Shown here: one piece after another, positions 42,918-51,409 of the stretch
How positions within the stretch are numbered: the stretch's first letter is position 1
Layout of the letters: the number at the start of each line of letters is the position of its first letter
Assembly: GCA_017962165.1 (NCBI GenBank)
Contig: JAGCVW010000014.1
Coordinates: 58,196-122,195 of the forward strand
DNA length: 64,000 nt
DNA from: Bacteroidales bacterium
GTDB lineage: Bacteria; Bacteroidota; Bacteroidia; Bacteroidales; UBA932
Direction of reading: 5' to 3'
The notes under the pieces: generated by a model
Told to the model about the DNA's origin: nothing
Database searches by the model: none
What the model saw: only the letters and a program-made list of their open reading frames with translations
Made by a program: the position numbers and the translations under genes

Positions 42918-44016
42918 AGTCAAGCTGCCGGGTGCTGATCGTGGAGACGAGGGCGCCGATGAGGGCGACGCCGGCAGCGGTGAGCAGCGCGTCGGTCCAT
43001 TTCAGGACGACGGGGTAGGAGTTCACCAGATAATTGCCGGGCATCTTCACGAGGCCGGTATGTTGCTGGATAAGGACGAGGGCGATTCCGACTGCCAGGC
43101 CGATCACAAGGCCCAGGAGCGAGACGAACCAGCCTTCGAGCCAGAAGGTCCTGCGGACCATCTTACCGGACATGCCTATGCTGTGAAGGGTTGCGATGTC
43201 TTCGGTCTTGTCGATTATGAGCATCGAGAGCGAGCCGAAGATGTTGAACGCGACAATCAGCACCACGAAAAACAGAATGGCGAAGATTGCCGCCTTTTCG
43301 TAGCGCATCATTTTGTAGACGGTCGGATGCTGCTGGTATTTGTCCAGGACCTCGAAGTCCCCTCCGAGCAATTCACGCACCTGACGTATGGACGCGTCGG
43401 AACCGTAGATCTCGAAGGCGGTGACCTCAGAGTCGATATGGAGCAGTTCGCGGGCTTTGGCTATGGGCACTATGACGAAACTTTCGTCGGAATTCAGCAC
43501 CTCCTTCGGTCGCATTCTTACAGTTTCAAGCGAAGCGGCGGGATTGGCCATGGAGAAACTCTCGGACTTGCTGGGGAAAAAGAGGGAGAGTTGGTCAGTG
43601 AAGTAGGTCTTGATGCCGAGTTCGCGGGCGAGGGCGGCGCTGACGCTGCACTGCCATGCGCCTTCGAGGCCGCGGATGCGGGTGATGGCCTGGCGGTCGC
43701 CGTAGCGGGTGGCGACGGTCTCCTCGAGGACGCCCTCGGCGGAGTCGACGCCCGGCAACCCCGCGACCGCCGCGAACACCCCGGAGTCGGCGGAGAAGGT
43801 CTTTCCCAACACGGGCTTTACGACCATGTCGGGCGAATTCGCGTCGAGATTGTCCCTGATAATGCGGTCGAAACCGTTGTAGACGGAGAGTATTACGATG
43901 AGCGCGGCCGTTCCCACCGCCATTCCGGCGGCGCTGATTCCGGAGATCCAGCTGATCACGCTCCGGGATTTCCCGGAGAACAGATAGCGCCCGGCTATTT
44001 TGCCTTCAACGCCCAA
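42916..44016 (-). CDS. FtsX/LolC-like ABC transporter permease
   Basis: 366 residues. An N-terminal cytoplasmic stretch (GKIAGRYLFSGKSRSVISWISGIS) and transmembrane helix (AVGTAALIVILSVYNGF) are followed by a periplasmic MacB/LolC core domain (~60-215). Three more helices (IFAILFFVVLIVAFNIFGSL, WFVSLLGLVIGLAVGIALV, and a final GVALIGALVSTI) belong to the FtsX permease domain. This is the layout of lipoprotein-releasing LolC/LolE proteins, which would work with a LolD ATPase encoded elsewhere. Third gene of tyrS-rbfA-lolC, 6 nt after rbfA. Confidence 0.85.
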   Translation of the reverse strand: MGVEGKIAGRYLFSGKSRSVISWISGISAAGMAVGTAALIVILSVYNGFDRIIRDNLDANSPDMVVKPVLGKTFSADSGVFAAVAGLPGVDSAEGVLEETVATRYGDRQAITRIRGLEGAWQCSVSAALARELGIKTYFTDQLSLFFPSKSESFSMANPAASLETVRMRPKEVLNSDESFVIVPIAKARELLHIDSEVTAFEIYGSDASIRQVRELLGGDFEVLDKYQQHPTVYKMMRYEKAAIFAILFFVVLIVAFNIFGSLSMLIIDKTEDIATLHSIGMSGKMVRRTFWLEGWFVSLLGLVIGLAVGIALVLIQQHTGLVKMPGNYLVNSYPVVLKWTDALLTAAGVALIGALVSTISTRQLD

Positions 44017-44022
44017 TTGCGG

Positions 44023-44367
44023 CTATTTTTTGAGTAGCTCTTCGATGTGCTCGACATAGTCGAGTGTAGTGTCGAGATAGAAATCCAGTTCGGGGACTAT
44101 GCGAAGCTGTTTTGCGACAGCGCGGCCGAGCTCGCCCCTGATGGTTTTGTTGTTCTCTTCGAGCAGTTTCATCACCTCTTCCTGCTTGGCGGAAGGGAAG
44201 ACGCTCACATAAACCTTGGCGATGGAAAGGTCGGGGCTTACCCTGACCTCGCTGACGGTAACCATGGCGCCGCCCCAGGCGGCCATTCCCTTGCTCCTGA
44301 TAATCTCGGCGAGGTCCCTCTGGAGCTCCCTGCCGACTTTCTGCTGTCTGGTTGACTGTCCTTCCAT
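44023..44367 (-). CDS. rbfA: 30S ribosome-binding factor A
   Basis: 114 residues with the KH-type fold of RbfA: STRQQKVGRELQRDLAEII, then VTVSEVRVSPDLSIAKVYVSVF, and LRIVPELDFYLDTTLDYVEHIEELL, the near-invariant closing motif. It assists late 16S rRNA processing and 30S maturation. One nucleotide separates it from tyrS upstream. Confidence 0.95.
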   Translation of the reverse strand: MEGQSTRQQKVGRELQRDLAEIIRSKGMAAWGGAMVTVSEVRVSPDLSIAKVYVSVFPSAKQEEVMKLLEENNKTIRGELGRAVAKQLRIVPELDFYLDTTLDYVEHIEELLKK

Positions 44368-44368
44368 C

Positions 44369-45658
44369 TTATCTGATGTTGATTATGTAGTAGTCTTTCT
44401 TGCCTTTCTGGGCAAGGATGTACTTCCGGTCTATAATGTCCGCTTCGGTGATTTCGCGGGTGAAGTCGGTGACTTTCTCCTTGTTGAGGGAGAAGCCGTT
44501 GCCCTGGATCATCTTGCGGGCTTCGCCCTTGGAGGGGAAGACCTGGGTCTCTACCGCGAGGAAGTCGAGGATGCCGAGCGGGAGTTTCGCGCGCTCCACA
44601 TCGAAGGTCGGCACGCCGTCGAATACGGCCAGGAAGGTCTTTTCGTCCAGGCTGCGAAGATCCTCCGCAGTAGCCTTTCCGAAGAGCATCTGGCTGGCTT
44701 TGACTGCGTTCTCATACTCCTTTTCGCCATGGACCATGATGGTAACCTCTTTGGCGAGGAGCTTCTGCAGCCTGCGCTGGCCAGGGTCTTCGGCGTGCTC
44801 CGCTATCGCGGCTTCGATAGTTTCGCGGTCGAGCATGGTGAAGATCTTGATATACTTTTCGGCGTCTTCGTCGCTTACGTTGAGCCAGAACTGGTAGAAC
44901 TGGTAGGGGCTCGTGCGCTCCGGGTCGAGCCATATGTTGCCTTTCTCGGTCTTGCCGAACTTTCCTCCATCGGCTTTGGTGATAAGAGGGCAGGTGAGGG
45001 CGAAAGCCTCCTTGCCAAGGACGCGGCGGATAAGTTCGGTGCCGGTGGTGATGTTGCCCCACTGGTCCGCGCCGCCGAGCTGCAGGCGGACGTCCCTGTG
45101 TTCGTAGAGATACAGGAAGTCGTAGCCCTGGAGGAGCTGATAGGTGAACTCGGTGAAGGACATGCCCTCGGAGGAGTTGCGCTCGAGGCGCTTCTTGACG
45201 GAGTCCTTGCTCATCATGTAGTTGACCGTAATGAGCTTGCCTATGTCGCGGGTGAAATTGATGAAGGTGTAGTCCTTCATCCAGTCATAATTGTTTACGA
45301 GTTCGGCTTTGTTGGGTGCGTCGGATTCGAAATCCAGGAAGCGCGCCAGCTGGGCCTTGATACACTCCACGTTGTGGGCGAGGGTCTGTTCGTCAAGCAG
45401 GTTCCTTTCCTGGCTCTTCATCGAAGGGTCGCCTATCATTCCGGTTGCGCCTCCGACCAGGGCGAAAGGCTTGTTTCCGCACTCCTGGAAGTGTTTGAGT
45501 ATCATTATGCTGACGAGGTGCCCGATATGGAGGCTGTCTCCTGTGGGGTCTATTCCCACATAAGCCGACATGGGACCCTTGGCGAGTTCTTCTTCAGTTC
45601 CGGGGGTGATATCCTTGATCATCCCTCTCCATTTGAGTTCCTGAACAAAATTCTTCAT
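44369..45658 (-). CDS. tyrS: tyrosyl-tRNA synthetase
   Basis: 429 residues, class I synthetase. HIGH-type motif [11 protein letters not shown] (near 38), substrate region [34 protein letters not shown]-type KFGKTEKGN (near 230), and a C-terminal S4 RNA-binding domain (~350-429, [21 protein letters not shown]). It charges tRNA-Tyr. Promoter box at 45680-45687; first gene of tyrS-rbfA-lolC. Confidence 0.97.
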   Translation of the reverse strand: MKNFVQELKWRGMIKDITPGTEEELAKGPMSAYVGIDPTGDSLHIGHLVSIMILKHFQECGNKPFALVGGATGMIGDPSMKSQERNLLDEQTLAHNVECIKAQLARFLDFESDAPNKAELVNNYDWMKDYTFINFTRDIGKLITVNYMMSKDSVKKRLERNSSEGMSFTEFTYQLLQGYDFLYLYEHRDVRLQLGGADQWGNITTGTELIRRVLGKEAFALTCPLITKADGGKFGKTEKGNIWLDPERTSPYQFYQFWLNVSDEDAEKYIKIFTMLDRETIEAAIAEHAEDPGQRRLQKLLAKEVTIMVHGEKEYENAVKASQMLFGKATAEDLRSLDEKTFLAVFDGVPTFDVERAKLPLGILDFLAVETQVFPSKGEARKMIQGNGFSLNKEKVTDFTREITEADIIDRKYILAQKGKKDYYIINIR

Positions 45659-45679
45659 CGAATGCTAATCTATAGTCCA

Positions 45680-45687
45680 CAAATTTA
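45680..45687 (-). promoter_or_regulatory. -7 promoter element of tyrS
   Basis: Minus-strand TAAATTTG matches TAnnTTTG, leaving about 18 nt of leader. Confidence 0.6.
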
Positions 45688-45699
45688 GCAAATAATAGT

Positions 45700-45707
45700 T
45701 AAATTTG
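45700..45707 (+). promoter_or_regulatory. -7 promoter element of tpiA
   Basis: TAAATTTG, identical to the divergent tyrS box 12 bp away; leader about 30 nt. Confidence 0.6.
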
Positions 45708-45740
45708 CTTGTTTGAAAATTCACTAAACACATTTACATA

Positions 45741-46496
45741 ATGAGAAAGAACATTGTCGCGGGAAACTGGAAGATGAACACCACCGTTCCCGAAGGAGTA
45801 GAGCTTGCAAAAGCCGTTGTGGCCGCCAGCGCCAAGGTGCCTGCAGAGGTAGGTCTCGTAATCGCAACTCCGTTTACTCACCTGTGCCCCGTAGCCGAAG
45901 TCGTCAAGGGAACTCGCGTAGCCCTTTCGGCTGAGAACTGCGCAGACAAGGAGAAAGGCGCATATACCGGAGAAGTCTCCGCCGCCATGATCAAGAGCGC
46001 CGGCTGCGAGTACACGATTCTCGGACATTCAGAGCGCCGTCAGTACTATGGCGAGACAGACGAGAAACTTGTCGAGAAGACCAGACTCGCCCTCGCAAAC
46101 GGCCTTAAGGTTATCCTCTGTGTCGGAGAGAACCTCGACGAAAGGGAAGCAGGAAAGCATTTCGCGGTGGTCGAGGCCCAGACCAAGAACGTCCTGAGCC
46201 AGTTCACTGCCGAAGATATGGCATCCATCGTCATCGCCTACGAGCCCGTGTGGGCCATCGGAACCGGCAAGACCGCTACAGCCGAGCAGGCGGAAGAGAT
46301 CCACGCTTTTATCCGCGGACTTCTCAAGGATATGTTCGGAGCTAAGGTTGCAGACGACACCACCATCCTTTACGGCGGTTCCTGCAAGCCTTCGAACGCT
46401 GGAGAACTGTTTGCGAAGCCCGACATCGACGGCGGCCTTATCGGCGGCGCATCGCTCAAGGCAGACGATTTTATCGGAATCGCACTGTCATTTTAA
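45741..46496 (+). CDS. tpiA: triosephosphate isomerase
   Basis: 251 residues, TIM barrel. NWKMNTT supplies the active-site Asn and Lys near the N-terminus, [15 protein letters not shown] the catalytic His, and [17 protein letters not shown] the catalytic Glu and mobile loop 6. [15 protein letters not shown] and [16 protein letters not shown] complete the phosphate site. It interconverts DHAP and glyceraldehyde 3-phosphate. Its 3' end overlaps the convergent gene by 26 bp. Confidence 0.98.
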   Translation: MRKNIVAGNWKMNTTVPEGVELAKAVVAASAKVPAEVGLVIATPFTHLCPVAEVVKGTRVALSAENCADKEKGAYTGEVSAAMIKSAGCEYTILGHSERRQYYGETDEKLVEKTRLALANGLKVILCVGENLDEREAGKHFAVVEAQTKNVLSQFTAEDMASIVIAYEPVWAIGTGKTATAEQAEEIHAFIRGLLKDMFGAKVADDTTILYGGSCKPSNAGELFAKPDIDGGLIGGASLKADDFIGIALSF

Positions 46497-46887
46497 TTGA
46501 CTCGCGGCTGTACCACAACCAGATTACATCGTCCTCGATCTTCACCACTTCGAGGACGATGTTTTTTCGTACCTCGTCGGCTCCGGTAGGGGAGGTCCAA
46601 CGAAGAAGACCTGCGGTGACCAGCTGTTCTTCTTCCGTGGGTTCGGCCTGCAGCCTCAGGATAAAGTAATCGGACATGTTGTCGGTATGGAGCCTGAACT
46701 CCAGGTTGTCGGAGTTCCATGCGTACTGGCAGGTAAGCGGATTGTAGGTGATGATGTCGTTCTTGCCGACAGCCATCCTTAAGGTTGCGTCCGTGAGGAA
46801 TTCCGGGGTATAGGTTCCGTGCTCGACGCAGGCCTGCGGCGCGACGAGAAGCACGAAGGACGCAACTAGTATCTTTATCCGTTTCAT
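46471..46887 (-). CDS. small predicted lipoprotein or secreted protein, unknown
   Basis: 138 residues; family not recognised. Hydrophobic signal segment ([20 protein letters not shown]) with a possible lipidated Cys at ~20. The mature part is beta-rich and polar ([21 protein letters not shown]), with no catalytic motif visible. Its start overlaps the M6-like protease stop by 4 bp, so the two are co-translated and may act together. Its 3' end overlaps tpiA by 26 bp on the other strand. Confidence 0.65.
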   Translation of the reverse strand: MKRIKILVASFVLLVAPQACVEHGTYTPEFLTDATLRMAVGKNDIITYNPLTCQYAWNSDNLEFRLHTDNMSDYFILRLQAEPTEEEQLVTAGLLRWTSPTGADEVRKNIVLEVVKIEDDVIWLWYSRESIKMTVRFR

Positions 46888-48575
46888 TCCTTTACCGTGA
46901 TTTCCTTGACTATGACGTCGGTGGTTCCGTCCGGCCAGCGGACTTCCGCCCTGAGGGTCCCGTTCGTCCTTACGGTGAAGTAGCCCTCGTCGTCGGTCAC
47001 TGCCGGGCTCTCCCCGAAATACCAGTTGATTTCCTCCGCCTCGGTGGCGTTATGGACATAGAGGGGGAAACGGGCCCCGCTGTTGAAGGTGCCGTCCTTA
47101 TTGCGCACGCCGCCCGTGAAATAGATGAACGGGATGGTGTTGCGGTTGTCGATCACCATGGTCTTGAACGCGCCGGAAGTGGAGTAAATGCCGTCCTGGG
47201 TGTAGACGGTGGCAAGGGTCGCGTAGCTGGTCCCGCCGCTCAGGCTGTCGGGCATGAAGACCAGCTTGCCGTCTGCCGCGGGCACCACATGCTCGGTTAC
47301 GGGATCCTCGCTGCCGCTCCATATGGCCACGGTACAGCTGTCAATCTCGCCCAGCAGACCCTGGTCAATCTGCCAGACCAGGATGGCCGAACTCTGGAAA
47401 GCCGTCTGGCGAACTGGAACGACGGGCTCGATGACGGTAAAAGACACGCTGCTGTCCGGGTTCATCCTGATGTCCTTGAGGGCGTAGCGGGCCTGGGTCC
47501 CGTCCCACGAACGGAAGGCGGGCTCGCCGTCGGAGCAGAAGGTCTGCCGCTGGCCGTAGGGGAAGAACACCGCGGTGACGGTATCGGCTTCAGGGCTGGC
47601 TTCAACCAGGTCCGCGCACTGGTGCTCCGGCCGGGCGTTGACTTCGTTCTTGGCCCAGCGGTCGTAGGCCCTCAGGGTGATGTTGTAGTATGACGAATAG
47701 CCGGCGCGGTTGGTCGAACGGTCGATGTGGTACGCGAGCATGCCTCCGCCTCCGATGAAACGGTCCCAGCCGGCGGCGGCCCTGCACTCGAAGAGGAAGT
47801 ACTCGCCGGGGGTATTGGTAGGGTAGTAGAGGTATTGGTGGCTGCGGTTAAACGGGGAGAGGGTATATTCGCCGGGGGCGATGGTGTCGCGCTGCCCGAG
47901 GCCGAGGATGTCGAAGTCTATGGCCCCGAGTCCGGCAGGGGTGCGGGTGCTGTCGTTGTGGTCGCCCTTGTCCATGAGGGCGAGGCTGCCCCAGAGGCAG
48001 TCCGCGAGGCCGCCGCTGCCTTCTTCGTCGACATCGTAGAGGTCCTGGAAGCCGAGCGCATGGCCGAACTCGTGGCAGACAGGACCTATCTGCAGGGGCT
48101 TCTCGTAGAGGATCTCGCCCAGGGCGGCATATTCGTCGATCACGACATGGTCCAGGCGCAGGGAGACGTTCTTGTTTATAAGGCGATGGTGCTGGGGCCA
48201 TATCGCGCCGCCGGAAAAGATAACGGCGATGCATTCGGCAGTTCCGTTGTTGTCGGAGTCGTAGGCCTTGAAGTTTACTGCGGTATTGGCGAGCCGGCAG
48301 GCTTCGGCAACTGCGAAATGGACCGTTTCGTTGGTGTAACTGCCGGTGAGGCTGACCAGCGGGCCGAGGGTGAACGTGACGCTGATTTCGGGGGAAAGTT
48401 GTTCGTTGAAGTAGCGGGCGGATTCGTTAAGGATAGAATCGAGGTAGGTTTCGCTTACCGAGAACGGGACGCCGCCGATTTCCGCCCTTATGAACAGCAG
48501 GCGCTTCTCCTGCTGGGCCTGCGCCATTACGCAGCCCAAACAAAGGAATAACAAAAAGCCCGCAATTCTTTTCAT
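46884..48575 (-). CDS. secreted M6-like zinc metalloprotease
   Basis: 563 residues from the ATG at 48575; an ATG at 48590 lies upstream of the -7 box and is rejected. A signal peptide (ending MAQAQQ) precedes the catalytic domain with GPVCHEFGHALGFQDLYD (HExxH zinc site, then Asp), and LWGSLALMDKGDH resembles the M6 met-turn region. The C-terminal half is beta-rich and includes TYATLATVYTQDG, suggesting fibronectin-like modules. M6 peptidases degrade extracellular proteins. Followed by the small lipoprotein with a 4-bp overlap. Confidence 0.85.
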   Translation of the reverse strand: MKRIAGFLLFLCLGCVMAQAQQEKRLLFIRAEIGGVPFSVSETYLDSILNESARYFNEQLSPEISVTFTLGPLVSLTGSYTNETVHFAVAEACRLANTAVNFKAYDSDNNGTAECIAVIFSGGAIWPQHHRLINKNVSLRLDHVVIDEYAALGEILYEKPLQIGPVCHEFGHALGFQDLYDVDEEGSGGLADCLWGSLALMDKGDHNDSTRTPAGLGAIDFDILGLGQRDTIAPGEYTLSPFNRSHQYLYYPTNTPGEYFLFECRAAAGWDRFIGGGGMLAYHIDRSTNRAGYSSYYNITLRAYDRWAKNEVNARPEHQCADLVEASPEADTVTAVFFPYGQRQTFCSDGEPAFRSWDGTQARYALKDIRMNPDSSVSFTVIEPVVPVRQTAFQSSAILVWQIDQGLLGEIDSCTVAIWSGSEDPVTEHVVPAADGKLVFMPDSLSGGTSYATLATVYTQDGIYSTSGAFKTMVIDNRNTIPFIYFTGGVRNKDGTFNSGARFPLYVHNATEAEEINWYFGESPAVTDDEGYFTVRTNGTLRAEVRWPDGTTDVIVKEITVKE

Positions 48576-48579
48576 ATCC

Positions 48580-48587
48580 CAAAGATA
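48580..48587 (-). promoter_or_regulatory. -7 promoter element of the M6-like protease
   Basis: Minus-strand TATCTTTG matches TAnnTTTG. Its last base is only 5 nt before the ATG at 48575, so the message should be leaderless or nearly so. Confidence 0.6.
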
Positions 48588-48596
48588 CAAAAAAAA

Positions 48597-48769
48597 TCAA
48601 GGGCCGATACTACCTTGACGGGGGATGACGCATCCCCCGAGCCCCCTGCGGCCTTTCCGCCTTTCCAACTTTTGCGAGGCAAAAGTCACGGCCCGGCCGG
48701 TCGGCTGATGCCGACGACGCTTCGCTTTATCGGTATCGGCCCTTGACATAAAAAATCAAGGGCCGATAC
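48597..48769. repeat. nested palindromic intergenic element (three copies of a 14-bp word)
   Basis: TCAAGGGCCGATAC occurs at 48597-48610 and 48756-48769, with its exact complement at 48733-48746. Two alternative pairings are thus possible: a short hairpin (48733-48769, 9-nt loop) or a ~150-nt outer stem. Inside lie two more perfect hairpins, 48620-48638 (8-bp arms, loop ACG) and 48668-48686 (8-bp arms, loop GAG). No coding potential is seen. It fills most of the 280-bp gap between the M6-like protease and pth; 48770-48855 shows nothing more. Confidence 0.7.
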
Positions 48770-48855
48770 CTCACGGCATCAACCCCAGACGTGTACTAAA
48801 ACCTAAACCTACAACATAGATGCAGGTGGTTTCCGTAACGTTGCATCAAATTGAA

Positions 48856-49440
48856 TTATTTTTCAGATTTTTTTGTGTTAACCCCGGTCATGGCCCGGTC
48901 GGGACCCACAAAAATCCAGTCCAGAACACCCTGGGTGACCTTTTTGCAGAGTTCGGGCATCTGCTCGCGCTCTTCGGGGCTGAGTTCGCCGAGGACGTAG
49001 TCGACCTGCTCGCCTTCATGGAAGTCGTGGCCGACGCCCATGCGGATTCGGCAATAGTTCTCGGTGCCGATAGTTTCGGCTATGTTCCTGAGTCCGTTGT
49101 GGCCGCCGTCGCTTCCGTTCATCCTCATGCGGAGGGTGCCGAACGGGAGGTTGATGTCGTCGCAGATGACAATCAGGCGCTCTTCGGTGACGGGGAGTTT
49201 CTGGAGATAGTACCTTACGGCGTTGCCGCTGAGGTTCATGTATGTGGAGGGTTTCAGGAGATAGAGCGTGCGGCCCTTGACGTTGAGGACTGCAAGATCT
49301 CCGTACCTCTGGGTATTAAAAGAAGTGTCGGATGCCTGAGTCCAGGCATCCAACACCATAAATCCCATATTATGGCGGGTCTTGGCGTACTCGGGGCCGA
49401 TATTGCCGAGCCCCACAACAAGATAGCTCTCGCCAGCCAT
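48856..49440 (-). CDS. pth: peptidyl-tRNA hydrolase
   Basis: 194 residues. LVVGLGNIGPEYAKTRHNMGFMVLD holds the active-site Asn and catalytic His of Pth. LLKPSTYMNLSG, CDDINLPFGTLRMR (catalytic Asp) and GSDGGHNGLRNI are the other invariant motifs. It recycles tRNAs by cleaving stalled peptidyl-tRNA. It follows rplY by 15 nt, a common gene pair. Confidence 0.97.
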   Translation of the reverse strand: MAGESYLVVGLGNIGPEYAKTRHNMGFMVLDAWTQASDTSFNTQRYGDLAVLNVKGRTLYLLKPSTYMNLSGNAVRYYLQKLPVTEERLIVICDDINLPFGTLRMRMNGSDGGHNGLRNIAETIGTENYCRIRMGVGHDFHEGEQVDYVLGELSPEEREQMPELCKKVTQGVLDWIFVGPDRAMTGVNTKKSEK

Positions 49441-49455
49441 AATGCGGACCGTTTT

Positions 49456-50043
49456 TTACTCAGCTGCCGCTTCTTCCTCGGTAGCGGCTGCCGCAGTGTT
49501 GCGGGTAGCGCGTACGCTGCAGATCACTGCATCCTTGTCGGTGAGGATCTGGAGGCCAGGGAAACTGAGATCGCCAGCCTTGATCTTCTTGTCGAGACCG
49601 AGGTCGGAGATGTCGACGGTGACGTCGTCCGGAAGGTTCTTCATGAGGCCGCTGACGCGGATGCTGCGGGAGTTCTGGGTGAACTTACCGCCGAGCTGAA
49701 CGCCCTTGGAGTGGCCGGAGACCTTGACGGGAACGCTGATGCTGATGGGCTTGTCCTCGCTCACGGAAAGGAAGTCTACATGGAGGCAGAGGTCCTCTAC
49801 CGGGTGGAACTGAAGTTCGTGGAGGATGGCTGTGTACTTCTTGCCGTCGAGGTTGAGGTCAACGATGTGGGAATAAGGGGTGTTGGTAAGACCCTTGAGA
49901 TCCTTGGCGTTGACTGTGAAGAGGATGTTCTCCAGACCTGCACCATAGAGGTTGCAGGGAACGAGACCCTGACGACGGAAAGCCTTGATGGTGGCTTTGT
50001 TGCCAACCTGACGAAGCTGGCCCTTAAGTTCGAAATGCTGCAT
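49456..50043 (-). CDS. rplY: 50S ribosomal protein L25, long (CTC/TL5) form
   Basis: 195 residues. The N-terminal 5S rRNA-binding L25 domain (ELKGQLRQVGNKATIKAFRRQGLVPCNLYG) is followed by a beta-rich TL5 C-terminal domain with VDLNLDGKKYTAILHELQFHPV and DDVTVDISDLGLDKKIKAGDL, and an Ala/Glu tail. It binds 5S rRNA in the large subunit. Its 5' leader of about 86 nt contains two small hairpins. Confidence 0.95.
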   Translation of the reverse strand: MQHFELKGQLRQVGNKATIKAFRRQGLVPCNLYGAGLENILFTVNAKDLKGLTNTPYSHIVDLNLDGKKYTAILHELQFHPVEDLCLHVDFLSVSEDKPISISVPVKVSGHSKGVQLGGKFTQNSRSIRVSGLMKNLPDDVTVDISDLGLDKKIKAGDLSFPGLQILTDKDAVICSVRATRNTAAAATEEEAAAE

Positions 50044-50072
50044 TTTCGTAAATGTTTAAAATGTGTTACTCA

Positions 50073-50120
50073 GTCCGAGTCGCGCCCGGACCCCATTGCA
50101 CCAAATCGCCTGTGCGATTT
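50073..50120 (-). promoter_or_regulatory. structured rplY leader
   Basis: Two inverted repeats lie in the leader: GTCCG/CGGAC at 50073-50077 and 50087-50091 (9-nt loop), and AAATCGC/GCGATTT at 50103-50109 and 50114-50120 (4-nt loop). Ribosomal-protein leaders often bind their own product; autoregulation here is only a possibility. Confidence 0.35.
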
Positions 50121-50132
50121 CCAAATGCGGCG

Positions 50133-50140
50133 CAAATATA
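50133..50140 (-). promoter_or_regulatory. -7 promoter element of rplY-pth
   Basis: Minus-strand TATATTTG matches TAnnTTTG and sits just past the end of the C11 peptidase gene. Confidence 0.55.
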
Positions 50141-50151
50141 GAAAGAATTAT

Positions 50152-51366
50152 TTATTTGACAAAACCGGTGGCCTGATTCCACGAAGTGGACTTGTATCTT
50201 CCGTTGAGCACCGGCCAGGAAGTTGTGGGAAGGAACATACTAAGACCGCTGTAGGTCGCGATGTGGTTGTTTAGGAACTCTTCGGTGGCGTTTTTGTAGA
50301 TAACAAGATCCGCAAGGGCGGCATCCACGGGCGCGAGTTCCTCGTCGGTGGCGCCAAGCTTGACGAGGATGTCCCTGAAGTCGAAGTGGTATTGGTAACT
50401 GTAGTTGAAACTCTGGACCTGGGAAGGTCTGAGGCTGAGGACGTTGGCCCTGTGATTTTCGAAGATCGGGACGCAGGCCTGGGCGAGGGCGGTGATCTTG
50501 CTGCAGTCGTAGAGTCCGACGGTAGCGTCGCCGTTGTCCTTGTTCATGTTGTAATAGTCTTCGCAGACTCCGACCAGGTCGGGTTCGTCGCCTTCCAGCA
50601 GCCGGCGGCTTATGTTAATATAATCGAAGCCTTCTGCGAGAACCTCACCGGGTGATGCTACAAGGTAATCGCAGAGATCCCGCCACTCGTAGACCACTTC
50701 CACGCCGCCCATAAGGCATGCGTCCATGACTATGTAGTCCAGGTGGTAGGGGAGGGCAGCCTTGAACTCGTCGATGTCCAGCTGGTAGTAAGAATAGCCG
50801 CTGTAGGGGCCGTCGAATTGAGCGCCTATTCCGGTGACTGCGAGAAGCCCGGTTTCGTCGCTCTTCTTGTAATTCTTGGGTAACCAGCCGGTTCCGTGCG
50901 AGGTATAGACCATACCGTATGAGTCGGAGGGATACTTGTCCCTTATGTCGTTCAGGACCTGCTTCATGAAGGTGGTATCTACCGACAAGGTCTCTTTCGG
51001 GTAGACGAGGACCGTGTCGCGGACGACCTTGTCGTAGTGCTTGTAGATCCTGAAGACTACGGGTTCTGTATCTGTCTCCCAATCGCTGCGGTTGACCGAA
51101 GCGTGGCTGAACACGACGATGGCGTTGTTCTCCCATTTGCCGGGTATGTAACCTTCGCAAAGCTGGTCGAAATTGTTGTCGAGGTACGACATGAGGTTGT
51201 TGTAGCCCTCGCTGTACAGGATCATCAACTTGTCGAAATGCAGGCCGGACACACCCTTCCTGTCCGCCGACCTTGAGGGCACGGAGTTGTCGAAGGGATC
51301 CGTATCCTTGACGCAGGAAGTGAGTGCAAGGATAACGGCCGCTATGATTGTCCACCTGAATTTCAT
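50152..51366 (-). CDS. clostripain-related (C11 family) cysteine peptidase lipoprotein
   Basis: 404 residues from the ATG at 51366 (MKFRW), just after the -7 box; the ATG at 51375 overlaps that box. Lipobox LALTSC (Cys18). The clan CD catalytic pair is visible: His in GMVYTSHGTGWLP and Cys in YIVMDACLMGGVEVVYE. Clostripain-type enzymes cut after Arg or Lys and are often activated by self-cleavage. An outer-membrane or surface protease is inferred from the lipid anchor. Divergent from xerD. Confidence 0.9.
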   Translation of the reverse strand: MKFRWTIIAAVILALTSCVKDTDPFDNSVPSRSADRKGVSGLHFDKLMILYSEGYNNLMSYLDNNFDQLCEGYIPGKWENNAIVVFSHASVNRSDWETDTEPVVFRIYKHYDKVVRDTVLVYPKETLSVDTTFMKQVLNDIRDKYPSDSYGMVYTSHGTGWLPKNYKKSDETGLLAVTGIGAQFDGPYSGYSYYQLDIDEFKAALPYHLDYIVMDACLMGGVEVVYEWRDLCDYLVASPGEVLAEGFDYINISRRLLEGDEPDLVGVCEDYYNMNKDNGDATVGLYDCSKITALAQACVPIFENHRANVLSLRPSQVQSFNYSYQYHFDFRDILVKLGATDEELAPVDAALADLVIYKNATEEFLNNHIATYSGLSMFLPTTSWPVLNGRYKSTSWNQATGFVK

Positions 51367-51372
51367 ATCCTG

Positions 51373-51380
51373 CAAAGATA
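51373..51380 (-). promoter_or_regulatory. -7 promoter element of the C11 peptidase
   Basis: Minus-strand TATCTTTG matches TAnnTTTG, ending 7 nt from the ATG. Confidence 0.6.
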
Positions 51381-51394
51381 GTCATCTTTTTCGT

Positions 51395-51402
51395 TATATT
51401 TG
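51395..51402 (+). promoter_or_regulatory. -7 promoter element of xerD
   Basis: TATATTTG matches TAnnTTTG, ending 8 nt from the ATG at 51410; divergent from the C11 box 14 bp away. Confidence 0.6.
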
Positions 51403-51409
51403 CATCTGT

